Shown here piece after piece: positions 48,124-57,070 of a DNA stretch of 64,000 bases (positions within the stretch are counted from its first letter, which is position 1; every line of letters starts with the position of its first letter). The translations under genes were made by a program, and so were the position numbers. This stretch comes from Frankiales bacterium (GTDB lineage Bacteria > Actinomycetota > Actinomycetes > S36-B12 > CAIYMF01): contig WGLY01000022.1 in assembly GCA_016125335.1 (NCBI GenBank), forward strand, positions 1-64,000, read 5' to 3'. The notes beneath the pieces are model-generated. The model was given only the letters and a program-made list of their open reading frames with translations, was not told the DNA's origin and searched no databases.

Positions 48124-49005
48124 GTGAGCGCCTGGCAGGACACCGCACGCGACGGCTCGGGCGACGCCGGGGCCGCACCCGCGCCGCCGACCGATGAGGA
48201 CGTCGCGCGCGGGCTGGCCGAACCGACGGCGCCGCCGGAGCGCTGGACGCCGTCGATGCCCGACCGCCGCACGCTGCGGGCCGAGATGTGGATCGTCCTG
48301 TGGCTGTCGATCGCCGCCGCGGCGCTGCGCTCGCTGCTCTCGCTGGTGGACTCCCTCACCCGCGGCGAGCCGCTGTCCGGCCAGTCGACCACCCTCGTGG
48401 GCACGTTCATCGCCGACCGCCCGTGGCTCGACGTCCTCTTCCAGGCCGCCCACATCGCGCTGCCGCTGGTGCCGGTGCTGCTGGTGGTGCACCTGCTGCG
48501 GCGCAGCGGCGAGGGGCCCCGCGCGATCGGGCTCGACCTACGCGACTGGCCCCGCGACCTCGGCCGCGGCGCGGTGCTGGCGGCGGTGATCGGCGGGATC
48601 GGCCTGGTCTTCTACCTCATCGCGTTCAACCTGGGGCTCAACGTCCGGATCGCCGCGGTGACGGCCGACCCGCACTGGTGGACGCCGATCCTGCTCGTGG
48701 CCTCGGCGGCGTACAACGCCGTGCTCGAGGAGGTCATCGTCCTGGCCTACTTCGTGCACCGGGCGCGCCAGATCGGGTGGGCCCCCTGGGCCCAGATCGG
48801 CAGCAGCGCGCTGCTGCGCGGGGCCTACCACCTCTACCAGGGCTTCGGCGGCTTCCTGGGCAACCTCGCGATGGGCGCGGTCTTCGCCTGGCTCTACCGC
48901 CGATGGGGCCGGGTGATGCCGTTCCTGCTGGCGCACCTGTTCATCGACTCGACGGCGTTCCTCGGCTACTACTACCTCGGCGGTCACGTCTCCTGGCTGC
49001 CCTGA
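48124..49005 (+). CDS. CPBP-family intramembrane protease-like protein
   Basis: A 293-residue membrane protein with a disordered acidic N-terminus (residues 1-45) and about seven helices. The CPBP (Abi) motifs are seen as AVLEEVIVLAYFVHRARQIG (Glu-Glu pair) and LLRGAYHLYQGFGG (His), with FLLAHLFIDSTAF (His, Asp). The usual Arg of EExxxR is Leu here, a change shared by actinobacterial members. It may be an intramembrane peptidase. I favour GTG 48124, which has CGAGGA eight bases before; ATG 48106 adds six residues. Confidence 0.85.
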   Translation: MSAWQDTARDGSGDAGAAPAPPTDEDVARGLAEPTAPPERWTPSMPDRRTLRAEMWIVLWLSIAAAALRSLLSLVDSLTRGEPLSGQSTTLVGTFIADRPWLDVLFQAAHIALPLVPVLLVVHLLRRSGEGPRAIGLDLRDWPRDLGRGAVLAAVIGGIGLVFYLIAFNLGLNVRIAAVTADPHWWTPILLVASAAYNAVLEEVIVLAYFVHRARQIGWAPWAQIGSSALLRGAYHLYQGFGGFLGNLAMGAVFAWLYRRWGRVMPFLLAHLFIDSTAFLGYYYLGGHVSWLP

Positions 49006-49313
49006 CGGGGGGCGTGGACGCGGCCCGGACATGGCGAGCCCCGGGGCTGGTCGGCGTCACGTCGGTGACGTGACGACGGTCGGCTGGACGGGCCGACACC
49101 CCGGGGCTCGGGTGGCTGCCTGGGAGTCGCTGCTGGGATCAGCGCGACCCGGAGGTCAGCGGGCTGTCCTGGCTAGCGGGCAGCCACCTCACGCATCCGA
49201 TGCTCATACATGAATCGGACCACCTCCCTTCCCGTGTACCCGACACCGTACGTCGCGCCGGCGTCCCCGCAAGCGGAATTCGCCCTCGGCGCACGGGACG
49301 GCGCCCGGCCAGG
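49006..49313. other. 308-base convergent intergenic region with hairpins
   Basis: No credible gene is seen. It contains the palindrome AGCCCCGGGGCT (49037-49048), the stem CGTCAC/GTGACG (49055-49070), GGCTGTCC paired with GGGCAGCC (49162-49185, one wobble) and TCCGAT/ATCGGA (49196-49219). One or more may end the CPBP and rocD transcripts. The part after 49185 is less GC-rich. Confidence 0.5.
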
Positions 49314-50552
49314 TCAGGGGGCGGACGTCACCCCGCGGTCGGAGAGCACCTCGACGATCGTGCGCAGCGCGTGGTCGAGGTCGGCCTCCTCGACGACGAG
49401 GGGCGGGGCGAAGCGGATCGTCCACGTGTGGGTGTCCTTGGCGAGGATCCCGCGGGCGAGCAGCTCGAGGCTCACGTCGCGGCCGGTCGGCCCGGTGCCG
49501 TCGAGCTCGACGGCCCACCACAGGCCGCTGCCGCGCACCTCCTTCACGCCCGGCAGGTCCGCCGCGCGCAGCGTCGCGAGCGCGTGCTCGCCGAGCCGGC
49601 GCGAGCGCTCCTGCACCTCGCCGGCCTCGAGCAGGTCGCACACCGCGATGCCCACGGCGGCCGCGAGCGGGTTCCCGCCGAAGGTGCTGCCGTGCTCCCC
49701 CGGCTGGATCACGCCGAGCACGTCCCAGTCGGCCGTCACGGCCGAGACCGGCATGATGCCGCCGCCCAGGGCCTTGCCCAGGATCCGGACGTCGGGCTGC
49801 ACGCCGGCGAGATCGCAGGCGAACGTCGCACCCGCTCGGCCGAGGCCGGACTGGATCTCGTCGGCCACGAACAGCACGCGCCGCTCCGTGCACAGCTCGC
49901 GCGCGGCCTGGAGGTAGCCGGTCGGCGGGAGCACGACTCCCGCCTCGCCCTGGATGGGCTCGACCAGGAAGGCCACCGTGTCGTCGGTGATCGCCGCCGC
50001 CAGCGCGTCGAGGTCGCCGTAGGGGACGATGACGAACCCCGGCGTGTAGGGGCCGTAGTCGTCGCGGGCGACGGGGTCGTCGGAGAACGACACGATCGTC
50101 GTGGTGCGGCCGTGGAAGTTGCCGCTGCACACGATGATCTCGGCCCGGTCGTGCGGCACGCCCTTGCGCTGGTAGCCCCACTTGCGCGCGAGCTTGAGCG
50201 CGGTCTCCACGCCCTCGGCGCCGGAGTTCATCGGCAGCACGGCCTCGTGCCGCGCGATCCGGGACAGCCGGGCGCAGAACTCACCGAGCCGGTCGTTGTG
50301 GAAGGCCCGGCTCGTGAGCGTGATGCGCCGCAGCTGCTCCTCGGCCGCCGCGACCAGGGCCGGGTGCCCGTGCCCGAAGTTGATCGCCGAGTACGCCGAG
50401 AGCATGTCGAGGTAGCGGCGCCCCTCGACGTCGGTGACCCACGCCCCCTCGCCGGAGCTGATCACCACCGGCAGCGGGTGGTAGTTGTGCGCGCAGTGCT
50501 CGTGCTCGTAGGCGATGGCCTCGTCGGTCGTCCTGACCGGGTGGGTGGTCAC
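49314..50552 (-). CDS. rocD: Ornithine--oxo-acid aminotransferase
   Basis: A 412-residue class-III PLP aminotransferase that converts ornithine and 2-oxoglutarate to glutamate semialdehyde and glutamate in arginine breakdown. It begins with the OAT-type AHNYHPLPVVISSGEGAWV, and the PLP Lys is in RILGKALGGGIMPVSAV. VADEIQSGLGRAG supplies the PLP Asp, and HGSTFGGNPLAAAVG the phosphate loop. GTG 50552 is six bases behind AGGAGG. Arginase or other rocA-type genes are not in the window. Confidence 0.93.
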   Translation of the reverse strand: MTTHPVRTTDEAIAYEHEHCAHNYHPLPVVISSGEGAWVTDVEGRRYLDMLSAYSAINFGHGHPALVAAAEEQLRRITLTSRAFHNDRLGEFCARLSRIARHEAVLPMNSGAEGVETALKLARKWGYQRKGVPHDRAEIIVCSGNFHGRTTTIVSFSDDPVARDDYGPYTPGFVIVPYGDLDALAAAITDDTVAFLVEPIQGEAGVVLPPTGYLQAARELCTERRVLFVADEIQSGLGRAGATFACDLAGVQPDVRILGKALGGGIMPVSAVTADWDVLGVIQPGEHGSTFGGNPLAAAVGIAVCDLLEAGEVQERSRRLGEHALATLRAADLPGVKEVRGSGLWWAVELDGTGPTGRDVSLELLARGILAKDTHTWTIRFAPPLVVEEADLDHALRTIVEVLSDRGVTSAP

Positions 50553-50932
50553 GTCGCGCCTCCTGCCGGGTCCGCGGGTCGGGCCCGGGGGCCACGCTGC
50601 CACGCGCCGGCCGGGCGACGGAAGCGGTGCGGACACGACGCGCCGCCCCGGCCGGACGCCCGGGTGGCGCACCTCACCCGGAACCGGTTTGAGGTCGCCG
50701 CCCGGGCAGCCCTAGACTCCTCCCGTTACTGACTCACGAGTCAGTAACGACGACGGGTCCAGCCGCCAGAAGGGCCCGAGGCACGCCGCGAGCCGTCCCG
50801 CCCCGGGGCGGCTCGTCGCACGCCCTCGGCCGGCCGGCAACGCCCGTCCGCCCGGCCGGCGTCCCGCACCGGGCGACCCGCACGTCCCAGCCAGCGCGCC
50901 GCCACCGGCGCCCCACGCCGAGGGAGGCTCCC
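50553..50932 (+). promoter_or_regulatory. Promoter region and long leader of the SWEET-like gene
   Basis: TTGAGG (50689-50694) and TAGACT (50713-50718), 18 bases apart, make a plausible promoter. The palindrome CGTTACTGACTC/GAGTCAGTAACG (50724-50735 and 50738-50749) lies at the predicted +1. The leader would be about 208 bases and contains a further stem, CGAGCCG/CGGCTCG (50789-50815), around GCCCCGGGGC. No known riboswitch is recognised. The rocD promoter may also lie at its left end. Confidence 0.5.
50724..50749. repeat. 12-bp palindrome sharing arms with 31959-32026
   Basis: CGTTACTGACTC and GAGTCAGTAACG are perfect inverted copies separated by AC. It shares CGTTACTG and CAGTAACGACG with the larger inverted repeat at 31959-32026, and both are flanked by CCCG and CGGG. 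It might be an operator here, because it lies at the likely transcription start, or a member of a dispersed repeat family. Confidence 0.8.
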
Positions 50933-51568
50933 GTGACCACCGACCTGCTCGTCCTCGTGACCGGTGCCGCCACCACGGCGCTCGCCCTGGCCTTCGGCGT
51001 CCCGCAGTGGCTGCACGTGCGCCGCACGGGGTCGGTGGCCGGGGTGTCCCTGCCCAGCATCACCAACTCGCTCGTCTCGACCCTGGCCTGGCTGCTCTAC
51101 GGCCTGCACCTGCACGACGTGTGGGTGGTCGCCACGTCCGTGGCCGGACTGCCCGCGATGCTCGCCACCTTCGTCGCGGTGGTGCGCCGCTCGGACGCCC
51201 GCACGGGCATGTGGCTGCCGCTCGGGTGGGCCGCGCTGCTCGCCGGTGCCGGCCTGGCCGCGCCGCTCGCTCCCGGACTGTTCGCGACGGTCCTCGGCTG
51301 CTCCGTGCTCTGGTACGTGACCCCCGCGGCGGTCACCGCGTGGCGCTCGCCCGACGTCTCGGGGATTGCGACCGGCACCTGGCTGCTGCTCGTCCTCGAC
51401 GCCGCGGTGGCCGGCTCCTACGGCCTGGCCGCCGGCGTCACCGCCTACCTGGTGTACGCGGCCGTGGCGCTGCTCGGCGCCCTCGCCGTGCTGGCCCGGG
51501 TCTGGTGGCGCTGGGCGCCGGACTGCGGCCGCTGCTCCCCCCTGACCGGCTGCACCTGCCCCGCCTGA
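50933..51568 (+). CDS. SWEET/PQ-loop-like membrane transporter, two repeats
   Basis: A 211-residue membrane protein with about seven helices. Each half carries a PQ-loop-like unit: FGVPQWLHVRRTGSVAGVSL (PQ motif) in the first and VTPAAVTAWRSPDVSGIATG (P-A instead of P-Q) in the second. Bacterial SemiSWEETs usually have one repeat and pair up; this one looks like a fused two-repeat form, as in eukaryotic SWEETs. A sugar or related solute is the probable cargo. The tail DCGRCSPLTGCTCPA adds four Cys outside the membrane part. GTG follows GGGAGG. Long leader upstream. Confidence 0.8.
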   Translation: MTTDLLVLVTGAATTALALAFGVPQWLHVRRTGSVAGVSLPSITNSLVSTLAWLLYGLHLHDVWVVATSVAGLPAMLATFVAVVRRSDARTGMWLPLGWAALLAGAGLAAPLAPGLFATVLGCSVLWYVTPAAVTAWRSPDVSGIATGTWLLLVLDAAVAGSYGLAAGVTAYLVYAAVALLGALAVLARVWWRWAPDCGRCSPLTGCTCPA

Positions 51569-51715
51569 CGCGGCACCGGCCGGGCGGCACGGCGACGTGA
51601 CCCGCGTCGGCCACGCCCACCGCCCCTCTCCCGGGCCGGCGCCGCTGCGGTCCTAGGCTGCTCGCGGCCGACGTCCGTCAGGCTCCCGTCACCGTCGACG
51701 ACCGAGAGAGGGCGC

Positions 51716-53038
51716 ATGTCCACCCGACCCCTGACGATCCTGTTCATGCCCGAGTCCGCGTTCGGGCCGACGAACCAGTGCATCGGCGTCGGCGACGTGC
51801 TGCGTCGTCGCGGCCACCGCGTGGTGTTCGCTGCCGAGGCGTCGTGGAAGGGCAAGCTCACCGCGCTCGGCTTCGAGGAGGACCTCGTCGACCTGGCGCC
51901 GCCGCCGGAGCCGGTCGAGGGCGAGGAGGCCGAGCAGGACGCCGGCCAGTTCTGGAAGGACTTCATCCGCGACACCGCGCCGGAGTTCCGCAAGCCCACG
52001 GTCGAGCAGCTCGAGACCTTCATGGCGCCCACCTGGCAGGCGTTGATCGACGGAGCCCAGTACTGCGAGCCGCAGCTGCGCGCGATCATCGACCGGGTGC
52101 GGCCCGACGTCGTCGTGGAGGACAACGTCGTGTGCTTCCCCGCGCTGATGACGGCGGGCGCGCCGTTCGTGCGGATCATGTCGTGCAACCCGCTGGAGAT
52201 GAACGGCCCGGACGTGCCGCCCGCCTACTCGGGGCTGCCCTCCGACGACCGCACCGAGTGGGACTCGTTCCGCGCGGAGTACGACCGCACGCACCGCGCG
52301 ATGTGGTCGTCGTACAACGACTGGGTCGTGTCCCAGGGCGCGCCGCCCCTGCCGGACCTGGAGTTCATCCACACCTCCGAGCACGCCAACCTCTACGTGT
52401 TCCCGGAGGAGGCCGACTACACCGCGCGCCGGCCGCTCGACGCGACATGGCACCGCATGGACTCCAGCGTGCGGGGCACGGACGAGCAGTACGTCGTGCC
52501 CGCGGCCGTGGCCGACCGGCCCGAGGGCAGCGCGCTGATCTACCTCTCGCTGGGGTCGCTGGGCAGCGCCGACGTCGACCTGATGAAGCGGCTCGTGGAC
52601 GTCCTCGGCCGCACGCCCCACCGCTACATCGTGAGCAAGGGCCCCCAGCACACGGAGTACGAGCTGGCCGACAACATGGTGGGCGCGGAGTTCCTCCCGC
52701 AGACCACGCTCATCCCGCAGGTCGACGCGGTCATCACCCACGGCGGCAACAACACCACCACCGAGGCCCTGCACTTCGGCAAGCCGATGATCCTGCTGCC
52801 GCTGTTCTGGGACCAGTACGACAACGCGCAGCGCATGCACGAGCTCGGGTTCGGCGTGCGGCTCGCGACGTACTCGTTCACCGACGCCGAGATGGACGCC
52901 GCCCTCGCCACCGTGCTGTCCGGGGCGAAGCGCGCGGAGCTGGCCGGTATCGGCGAGCGCGTGCGCGCCCGCGACGGCCTCGTGCGCGGCGCCGACGTGA
53001 TCGAGCAGGTCGCGCGGGCGCACGCCGACCAGGGCTGA
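51716..53038 (+). CDS. GT1-family (MGT-type) glycosyltransferase
   Basis: A 440-residue GT-B enzyme that transfers a sugar from a nucleotide diphosphate donor to a small acceptor such as a natural product or drug. The N-domain begins ILFMPESAFGPTNQCIGVGD; the donor domain has LIYLSLGSLGSADVDLMKRL and the signature VITHGGNNTTTEALHFGKPM, then PLFWDQYDNAQRMHELGFG with the Asp-Gln pair. ATG follows GAGAGAGGG. It is 10 bases ahead of the glucosamine-kinase-like gene and begins a run of linked sugar and CoA-ligase genes. Confidence 0.9.
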   Translation: MSTRPLTILFMPESAFGPTNQCIGVGDVLRRRGHRVVFAAEASWKGKLTALGFEEDLVDLAPPPEPVEGEEAEQDAGQFWKDFIRDTAPEFRKPTVEQLETFMAPTWQALIDGAQYCEPQLRAIIDRVRPDVVVEDNVVCFPALMTAGAPFVRIMSCNPLEMNGPDVPPAYSGLPSDDRTEWDSFRAEYDRTHRAMWSSYNDWVVSQGAPPLPDLEFIHTSEHANLYVFPEEADYTARRPLDATWHRMDSSVRGTDEQYVVPAAVADRPEGSALIYLSLGSLGSADVDLMKRLVDVLGRTPHRYIVSKGPQHTEYELADNMVGAEFLPQTTLIPQVDAVITHGGNNTTTEALHFGKPMILLPLFWDQYDNAQRMHELGFGVRLATYSFTDAEMDAALATVLSGAKRAELAGIGERVRARDGLVRGADVIEQVARAHADQG

Positions 53039-53048
53039 GCCGGACGAC

Positions 53049-54413
53049 GTGGACTCGCTCGCGGCGCTCGTCGCGGCGGCACCGGGGTCGCTGGTGCTGC
53101 CGCCCGGCGAGCGGCGCGCGGTCGTGGCGGTGCCCGCTCCGCTGCGGCTGCTCGCGGCCCTGGAGCTCGACCACGGCCGCGCGGTCGGCGTCGTCGAGGA
53201 CGCAGCCGGAGCGCGGTGGACCGTCCCGCTCGCCGCGGAGGCGGGCTCGGTGCGCCGCGCGCTGCCCGGCGACGGCGTGGCGGAGGCTCTGCTGCGCCGC
53301 CTGTCCGCGCGGGTCGCGGGCGGCCCCGCGAGCGCGGACCTCGGCGGCTCGTTCACCGCGCAGGTGTGGCACGCCGAGCCGATCGCCGGCGAGAGCGGGC
53401 TGACCGTGGACCAGACGAACGAGTCGGTCGTCGTGGGCGAGCGGGCCATGGTCAAGTGGTCCGTGCGCCTGCCGCGCGCGGGCGAGCGCGGCGCCCAGCC
53501 CGCCGCTGACCGCATCGCCGCGCTCGCGGCCGCCGGGTTCACCGAGACCCCCGCCGCCTGGGCGCTGCTGCGCTGGACCGACGCCGACGGCGTCGACGTG
53601 CTGCTCGCGGCCGTCACCGCCTACCTGCCGCACGCCCAGGACGGCTGGGACTGGGCCGTGGCCGACGTGAGCGCGGCGGCGCGGCACCGGGTGCCGGCCG
53701 ACGACGCCCTGGCCGCCCCGCGCCGGCTGGGCTCCCTCACCGCGCGCCTGCACGTGGCGCTGGCGCACGGCCGCGAGTCCCACGCCGGGGCCGACCTCGC
53801 GCAGGCGTGGCGGGCGGCCGCGCTCGCCGAGCTCGACGAGGCGCTCACCCTGGTGGGCGGCCCCGAGGGCGATCGGCTGCGCGCCCGGGCGCCGCGCATC
53901 GCCGCGGCGTACGACGCACTGGCCGCCGCTGCCGGCACGCCGCTGATCCCCGTGCACGGCGACTACCACGTGGGCCAGGTGCTGCGGACCCCCAGCGACG
54001 ACCCCGCGCTGCGGTTCGACTACGCCGTCACGGACTTCGACGGCAACCCGGTGCTCGCGGCCGCGCAGCGCGGCGCCCCGCAGCCGGCCGCCCTCGACGT
54101 CGCGGGCATGCTCGCCTCCCTCGACCACGTGGGCCGGGTGGTGCTGCGCCGCACCGAGGGGGCCGACGCCGAGGTCGTGCGCGGCTGGATCCCCGCGGCG
54201 CAGGAGGAGTTCGGGCGGGAGTACGCCGCCGGCCTCGCCCTCGCCGGCCACGCGCACCTGCTCGACGAGCGGCTCGTGCCGCCGCTGCGGTTCCAGCAGG
54301 AGGTGCGCGAGCACCTCTACGCGGTGCGCCACCTCCCGCACTGGGGCTACGTCGCCGACGGCGCCCTCGTCGACCTGCTTCCCGACGTCCCGACCGACCG
54401 CACCCCGGAGTGA
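53049..54413 (+). CDS. Glucosamine kinase / maltokinase-like sugar kinase
   Basis: A 454-residue protein of the maltokinase fold, eukaryotic-kinase-like. The catalytic and Mg-binding segments are PLIPVHGDYHVGQVLRTP and YAVTDFDGNPVLAAAQR; an N-terminal cap (residues 1-100) and DQTNESVVVGERAMVKWSV with the ATP-binding Lys precede them. Two families fit: Mak/Pep2 maltokinase and the actinobacterial glucosamine kinases. No treS is adjacent, and the next gene encodes a SIS protein, so glucosamine phosphorylation is the better guess. GTG 53049; stop is two bases before the SIS gene start. Confidence 0.82.
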   Translation: MDSLAALVAAAPGSLVLPPGERRAVVAVPAPLRLLAALELDHGRAVGVVEDAAGARWTVPLAAEAGSVRRALPGDGVAEALLRRLSARVAGGPASADLGGSFTAQVWHAEPIAGESGLTVDQTNESVVVGERAMVKWSVRLPRAGERGAQPAADRIAALAAAGFTETPAAWALLRWTDADGVDVLLAAVTAYLPHAQDGWDWAVADVSAAARHRVPADDALAAPRRLGSLTARLHVALAHGRESHAGADLAQAWRAAALAELDEALTLVGGPEGDRLRARAPRIAAAYDALAAAAGTPLIPVHGDYHVGQVLRTPSDDPALRFDYAVTDFDGNPVLAAAQRGAPQPAALDVAGMLASLDHVGRVVLRRTEGADAEVVRGWIPAAQEEFGREYAAGLALAGHAHLLDERLVPPLRFQQEVREHLYAVRHLPHWGYVADGALVDLLPDVPTDRTPE

Positions 54414-54415
54414 CT

Positions 54416-55369
54416 GTGGACCCCGCCCTGTTCCTCGCCGACCTCGAGCGCAAGCCCGAGCAGCTGCGCTCGCTGGCCGCCGCCCTCGACGACGCCGACC
54501 CGTGGGCGGCCCTGCCCGGCGCCTCCCGGCTCGTCCTGCTGGGCATGGGCTCCTCGGCGTACGCCGCGGGCGTCGCCGCCGCCCGGCTGCGCGCCGCCGG
54601 GGTGGACGCCGTGGCCGAGCTCGCCGGCTCGGACCTGCTGCCGCCCGCGGACGACCGCACCGTCGTGGTCGCCGTCTCCGCGGGCGGCGGCTCCCGCGAG
54701 ACGCGCGCCGCCGTCGAGCACTACCGCGGCCGCTGCCCGGTCGTGCTGCTCACGAACACCACCGGCTCGCCGCTGGCCGGCAGCGCGGACCTCGTCGTCG
54801 ACCTGCGGGCGGGGACGGAGGAGGGCGGGGTGGCGTGCCGCAGCTACCAGCACACGCTCGCCCTCCTGCTGGCGCTGGAGGCCCACCTCACCGGTGCCGG
54901 CCCGGACGTCGCGGCCCTCGCCCGGGCGGCCGCGCTGGCGACGGACTCGCTGCTCGCGCGCCGGCCCTCCTGGCTGCCCGAGCTGCGCGAGCTGCTCGCC
55001 GGGCCGCAGGGCACGCACGTCGTCGCGCCGGCCCGGCGCCTGACCTCGGCCCAGCAGTCGGCGCTGATGCTGCGGGAGGGGCCGCGCGTGCCGGCCTACG
55101 CCTGCGAGACAGCCGACTGGAGCCACGTCGACGTCTACCTCACCCGCACGACGGACTACCGCATGCTGCTGCTGGCCGGGTCGCGCTGGGAGGACGAGCT
55201 GCTGCGCTGGACCACGGAGCGGGGCTCGACGGTGGTGGCGGTGGGCGCCGACGTGCCGGGGGCGGCCGCAGTGCTGCGCTACCCCGGCGACGAGGACGAC
55301 GACGTCCGGCTCCTCACGGAGACCCTCGTCGCCGAGCTGGTGGCCGCCGACCTGTGGGCCCGCACCTGA
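54416..55369 (+). CDS. SIS-domain sugar-phosphate isomerase/deaminase-like
   Basis: A 317-residue protein with two SIS domains and no glutaminase domain, like GlmS C-terminal halves or AgaS. RLVLLGMGSSAYAAGVAAAR and TVVVAVSAGGGSRETRAAVE bind the sugar phosphate; the Ser/Thr-rich loops are typical. VACRSYQHTLALLLALE and APARRLTSAQQSALML follow. With the kinase two bases upstream, a natural scheme is glucosamine to glucosamine-6-phosphate, then to fructose-6-phosphate and ammonia. That pathway is an inference from fold and linkage. Confidence 0.85.
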   Translation: MDPALFLADLERKPEQLRSLAAALDDADPWAALPGASRLVLLGMGSSAYAAGVAAARLRAAGVDAVAELAGSDLLPPADDRTVVVAVSAGGGSRETRAAVEHYRGRCPVVLLTNTTGSPLAGSADLVVDLRAGTEEGGVACRSYQHTLALLLALEAHLTGAGPDVAALARAAALATDSLLARRPSWLPELRELLAGPQGTHVVAPARRLTSAQQSALMLREGPRVPAYACETADWSHVDVYLTRTTDYRMLLLAGSRWEDELLRWTTERGSTVVAVGADVPGAAAVLRYPGDEDDDVRLLTETLVAELVAADLWART

Positions 55370-55500
55370 CCCGGCCGGGGACGTCCGGCGGCCGGCTGCG
55401 ACCGGATCGATACGTCCGAGTCGCGTGATTCCGGCCCTCGGTGCACCCTCGTGGATCACACTTCCCGACAGGTCAACGTCGCCCAGCACCGGGAGCACCC

Positions 55501-57045
55501 ATGGTCTTCACCAGCCCTCTTCCCGACGTCGTGATCCCCGACTCCGCGCTCTCCGAGTACGTGCTCGAGGGCTGCGCCAGGCTGGGGGACAAGCCCGCGC
55601 TCATCGAGGGCGCCAGCGGGCGCACGATCACGTACGCCGGGCTCGAGGCCGCGGTCCGCTCGCTGGCCGGGGGGCTCACGGCGCGCGGGTTCGGCCGCGG
55701 CGACGTGCTGGCGCTGATGTCGCCGAACATCCCGGAGTACGCGGTGGTCTTCCACGGCGTCGCGATGTCCGGGGGCGCGATCACCACGATCAACCCGACC
55801 TACACCGAGGCCGAGGTGCACAAGCAGCTCGTCGACTCCGGGGCCTCGCTGCTGGTCACCATCCCGATGTTCCTCGAGACCGCCCGGGCGGCCGCGGCCG
55901 GCACCGCGGTCACCGAGGTCTTCGTGCTCGGCGAGGCGGAGGGCGCCACGCCGGTCACCGCGCTGTTCGGCCCGCCCGCGCAGGCCCAGGTGCCGGTCGA
56001 GCCGGACACCGTGGTGTGCCTGCCGTACTCCTCCGGCACCACGGGCATCAGCAAGGGCGTCATGCTCACCCACCGCAACCTGGTCGCCAACGTGGCGCAG
56101 GTGCTCTCCGCCGCGGACATCCGCGACGACGAGAAGTTCATCGCGGTGCTGCCCTTCTTCCACATCTACGGCATGCAGGTGCTGATGAACACCGGGCTGC
56201 GCGCCGGCGTCACCGTCATCACGATGCCGCGGTTCGACCTCGAGGAGTTCCTGCGCCTGCACCAGGACTACGGGATCACCCGGTCGTTCGTCGCGCCGCC
56301 CATCGTGGTGGCGCTGGCCAAGCACCCGATGGTGGACTCCTACGACCTCAGCGCCCTCAAGCAGGTGTTCTCCGGCGCGGCGCCGCTCTCGGCCGAGCTC
56401 GCCCTCGAGGCCGGCGCCCGCCTCGACTGCGAGGTGGTGCAGGGCTATGGCATGACCGAGATGTCACCGGTGTCGCACCTGACGCCGCCCGGCATGTTCA
56501 AGCCCGGCTCCTGCGGCGTCACCGCCCCCAACACCGTCACCCGGATCGTCGACCCGGCCACGCAGAAGGACCTCGGCGTCGACGAGGACGGCGAGGTCTG
56601 CGTCAAGGGCCCGCAGGTGATGCTGGGCTACCTGGGCAACAAGGCCGCGACCGACGCGATCTTCGACCAGGACGGCTGGCTGCACACCGGCGACATCGGC
56701 CACATCGACGCCGACGGCCACCTCTACGTCGTCGACCGGCTCAAGGAGCTCATCAAGTACAAGGGCTTTCAGGTGCCGCCGGCCGAGCTCGAGGCCCTGC
56801 TGCTCACCCACCCCGCCGTCGCCGACGCGGCCGTGGTCGGCATGCCGGACGACGAGGCCGGCGAGATCCCGGTGGCCCACGTGGTGCTGCGCCCGGGCGC
56901 GGAGGCGACGCCGGAGGACATCCAGGAGTTCGTCGCCGGCCAGGTCGCGCACTACAAGCAGGTGCGCAAGGTGGTGATCACCGACGCCATCCCGAAGTCG
57001 GCGTCGGGCAAGATCCTGCGCCGCATGCTGCGCGACCAGGGCTGA
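55501..57045 (+). CDS. 4-coumarate--CoA ligase-like AMP-binding enzyme
   Basis: A 514-residue acid-CoA ligase of the 4CL branch. Core motifs are LPYSSGTTGISKGVMLTHRN (Box I), the hinge region GYGMTEMSPVSHLTPP, WLHTGDIGHIDADGHLYV, and PKSASGKILRRML with the catalytic Lys. The segment FVAPPIVVALAKHP lines the substrate pocket. It likely activates an aromatic or branched acid. The ATG at 55501 has CGGGAG before it. Gene lies 131 bases after the SIS gene on the same strand, converging with the MMPL transporter 25 bases on. Confidence 0.9.
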   Translation: MVFTSPLPDVVIPDSALSEYVLEGCARLGDKPALIEGASGRTITYAGLEAAVRSLAGGLTARGFGRGDVLALMSPNIPEYAVVFHGVAMSGGAITTINPTYTEAEVHKQLVDSGASLLVTIPMFLETARAAAAGTAVTEVFVLGEAEGATPVTALFGPPAQAQVPVEPDTVVCLPYSSGTTGISKGVMLTHRNLVANVAQVLSAADIRDDEKFIAVLPFFHIYGMQVLMNTGLRAGVTVITMPRFDLEEFLRLHQDYGITRSFVAPPIVVALAKHPMVDSYDLSALKQVFSGAAPLSAELALEAGARLDCEVVQGYGMTEMSPVSHLTPPGMFKPGSCGVTAPNTVTRIVDPATQKDLGVDEDGEVCVKGPQVMLGYLGNKAATDAIFDQDGWLHTGDIGHIDADGHLYVVDRLKELIKYKGFQVPPAELEALLLTHPAVADAAVVGMPDDEAGEIPVAHVVLRPGAEATPEDIQEFVAGQVAHYKQVRKVVITDAIPKSASGKILRRMLRDQG

Positions 57046-57070
57046 CCCGGCCGCGGCCCCGGTGCCCGCG

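Noticed and set aside
49006-49313. Short plus-strand frame from ATG 49210 as a gene before rocD
   Set aside because: Most of it is antisense to rocD, its unique part is about 35 codons without a ribosome-binding site, and the sequence is more like a terminator region.
50724-50749. Rho-independent terminator of rocD
   Set aside because: It lies upstream of the rocD start, not after its stop, so it cannot terminate rocD; operator or dispersed repeat is more likely.
53049-55369. TreS-Pep2-GlgE trehalose-to-glucan pathway
   Set aside because: The kinase resembles maltokinase, but treS, glgE and glgB are not nearby and the adjacent gene is a SIS protein; glgC and glgA are 27 kb away.
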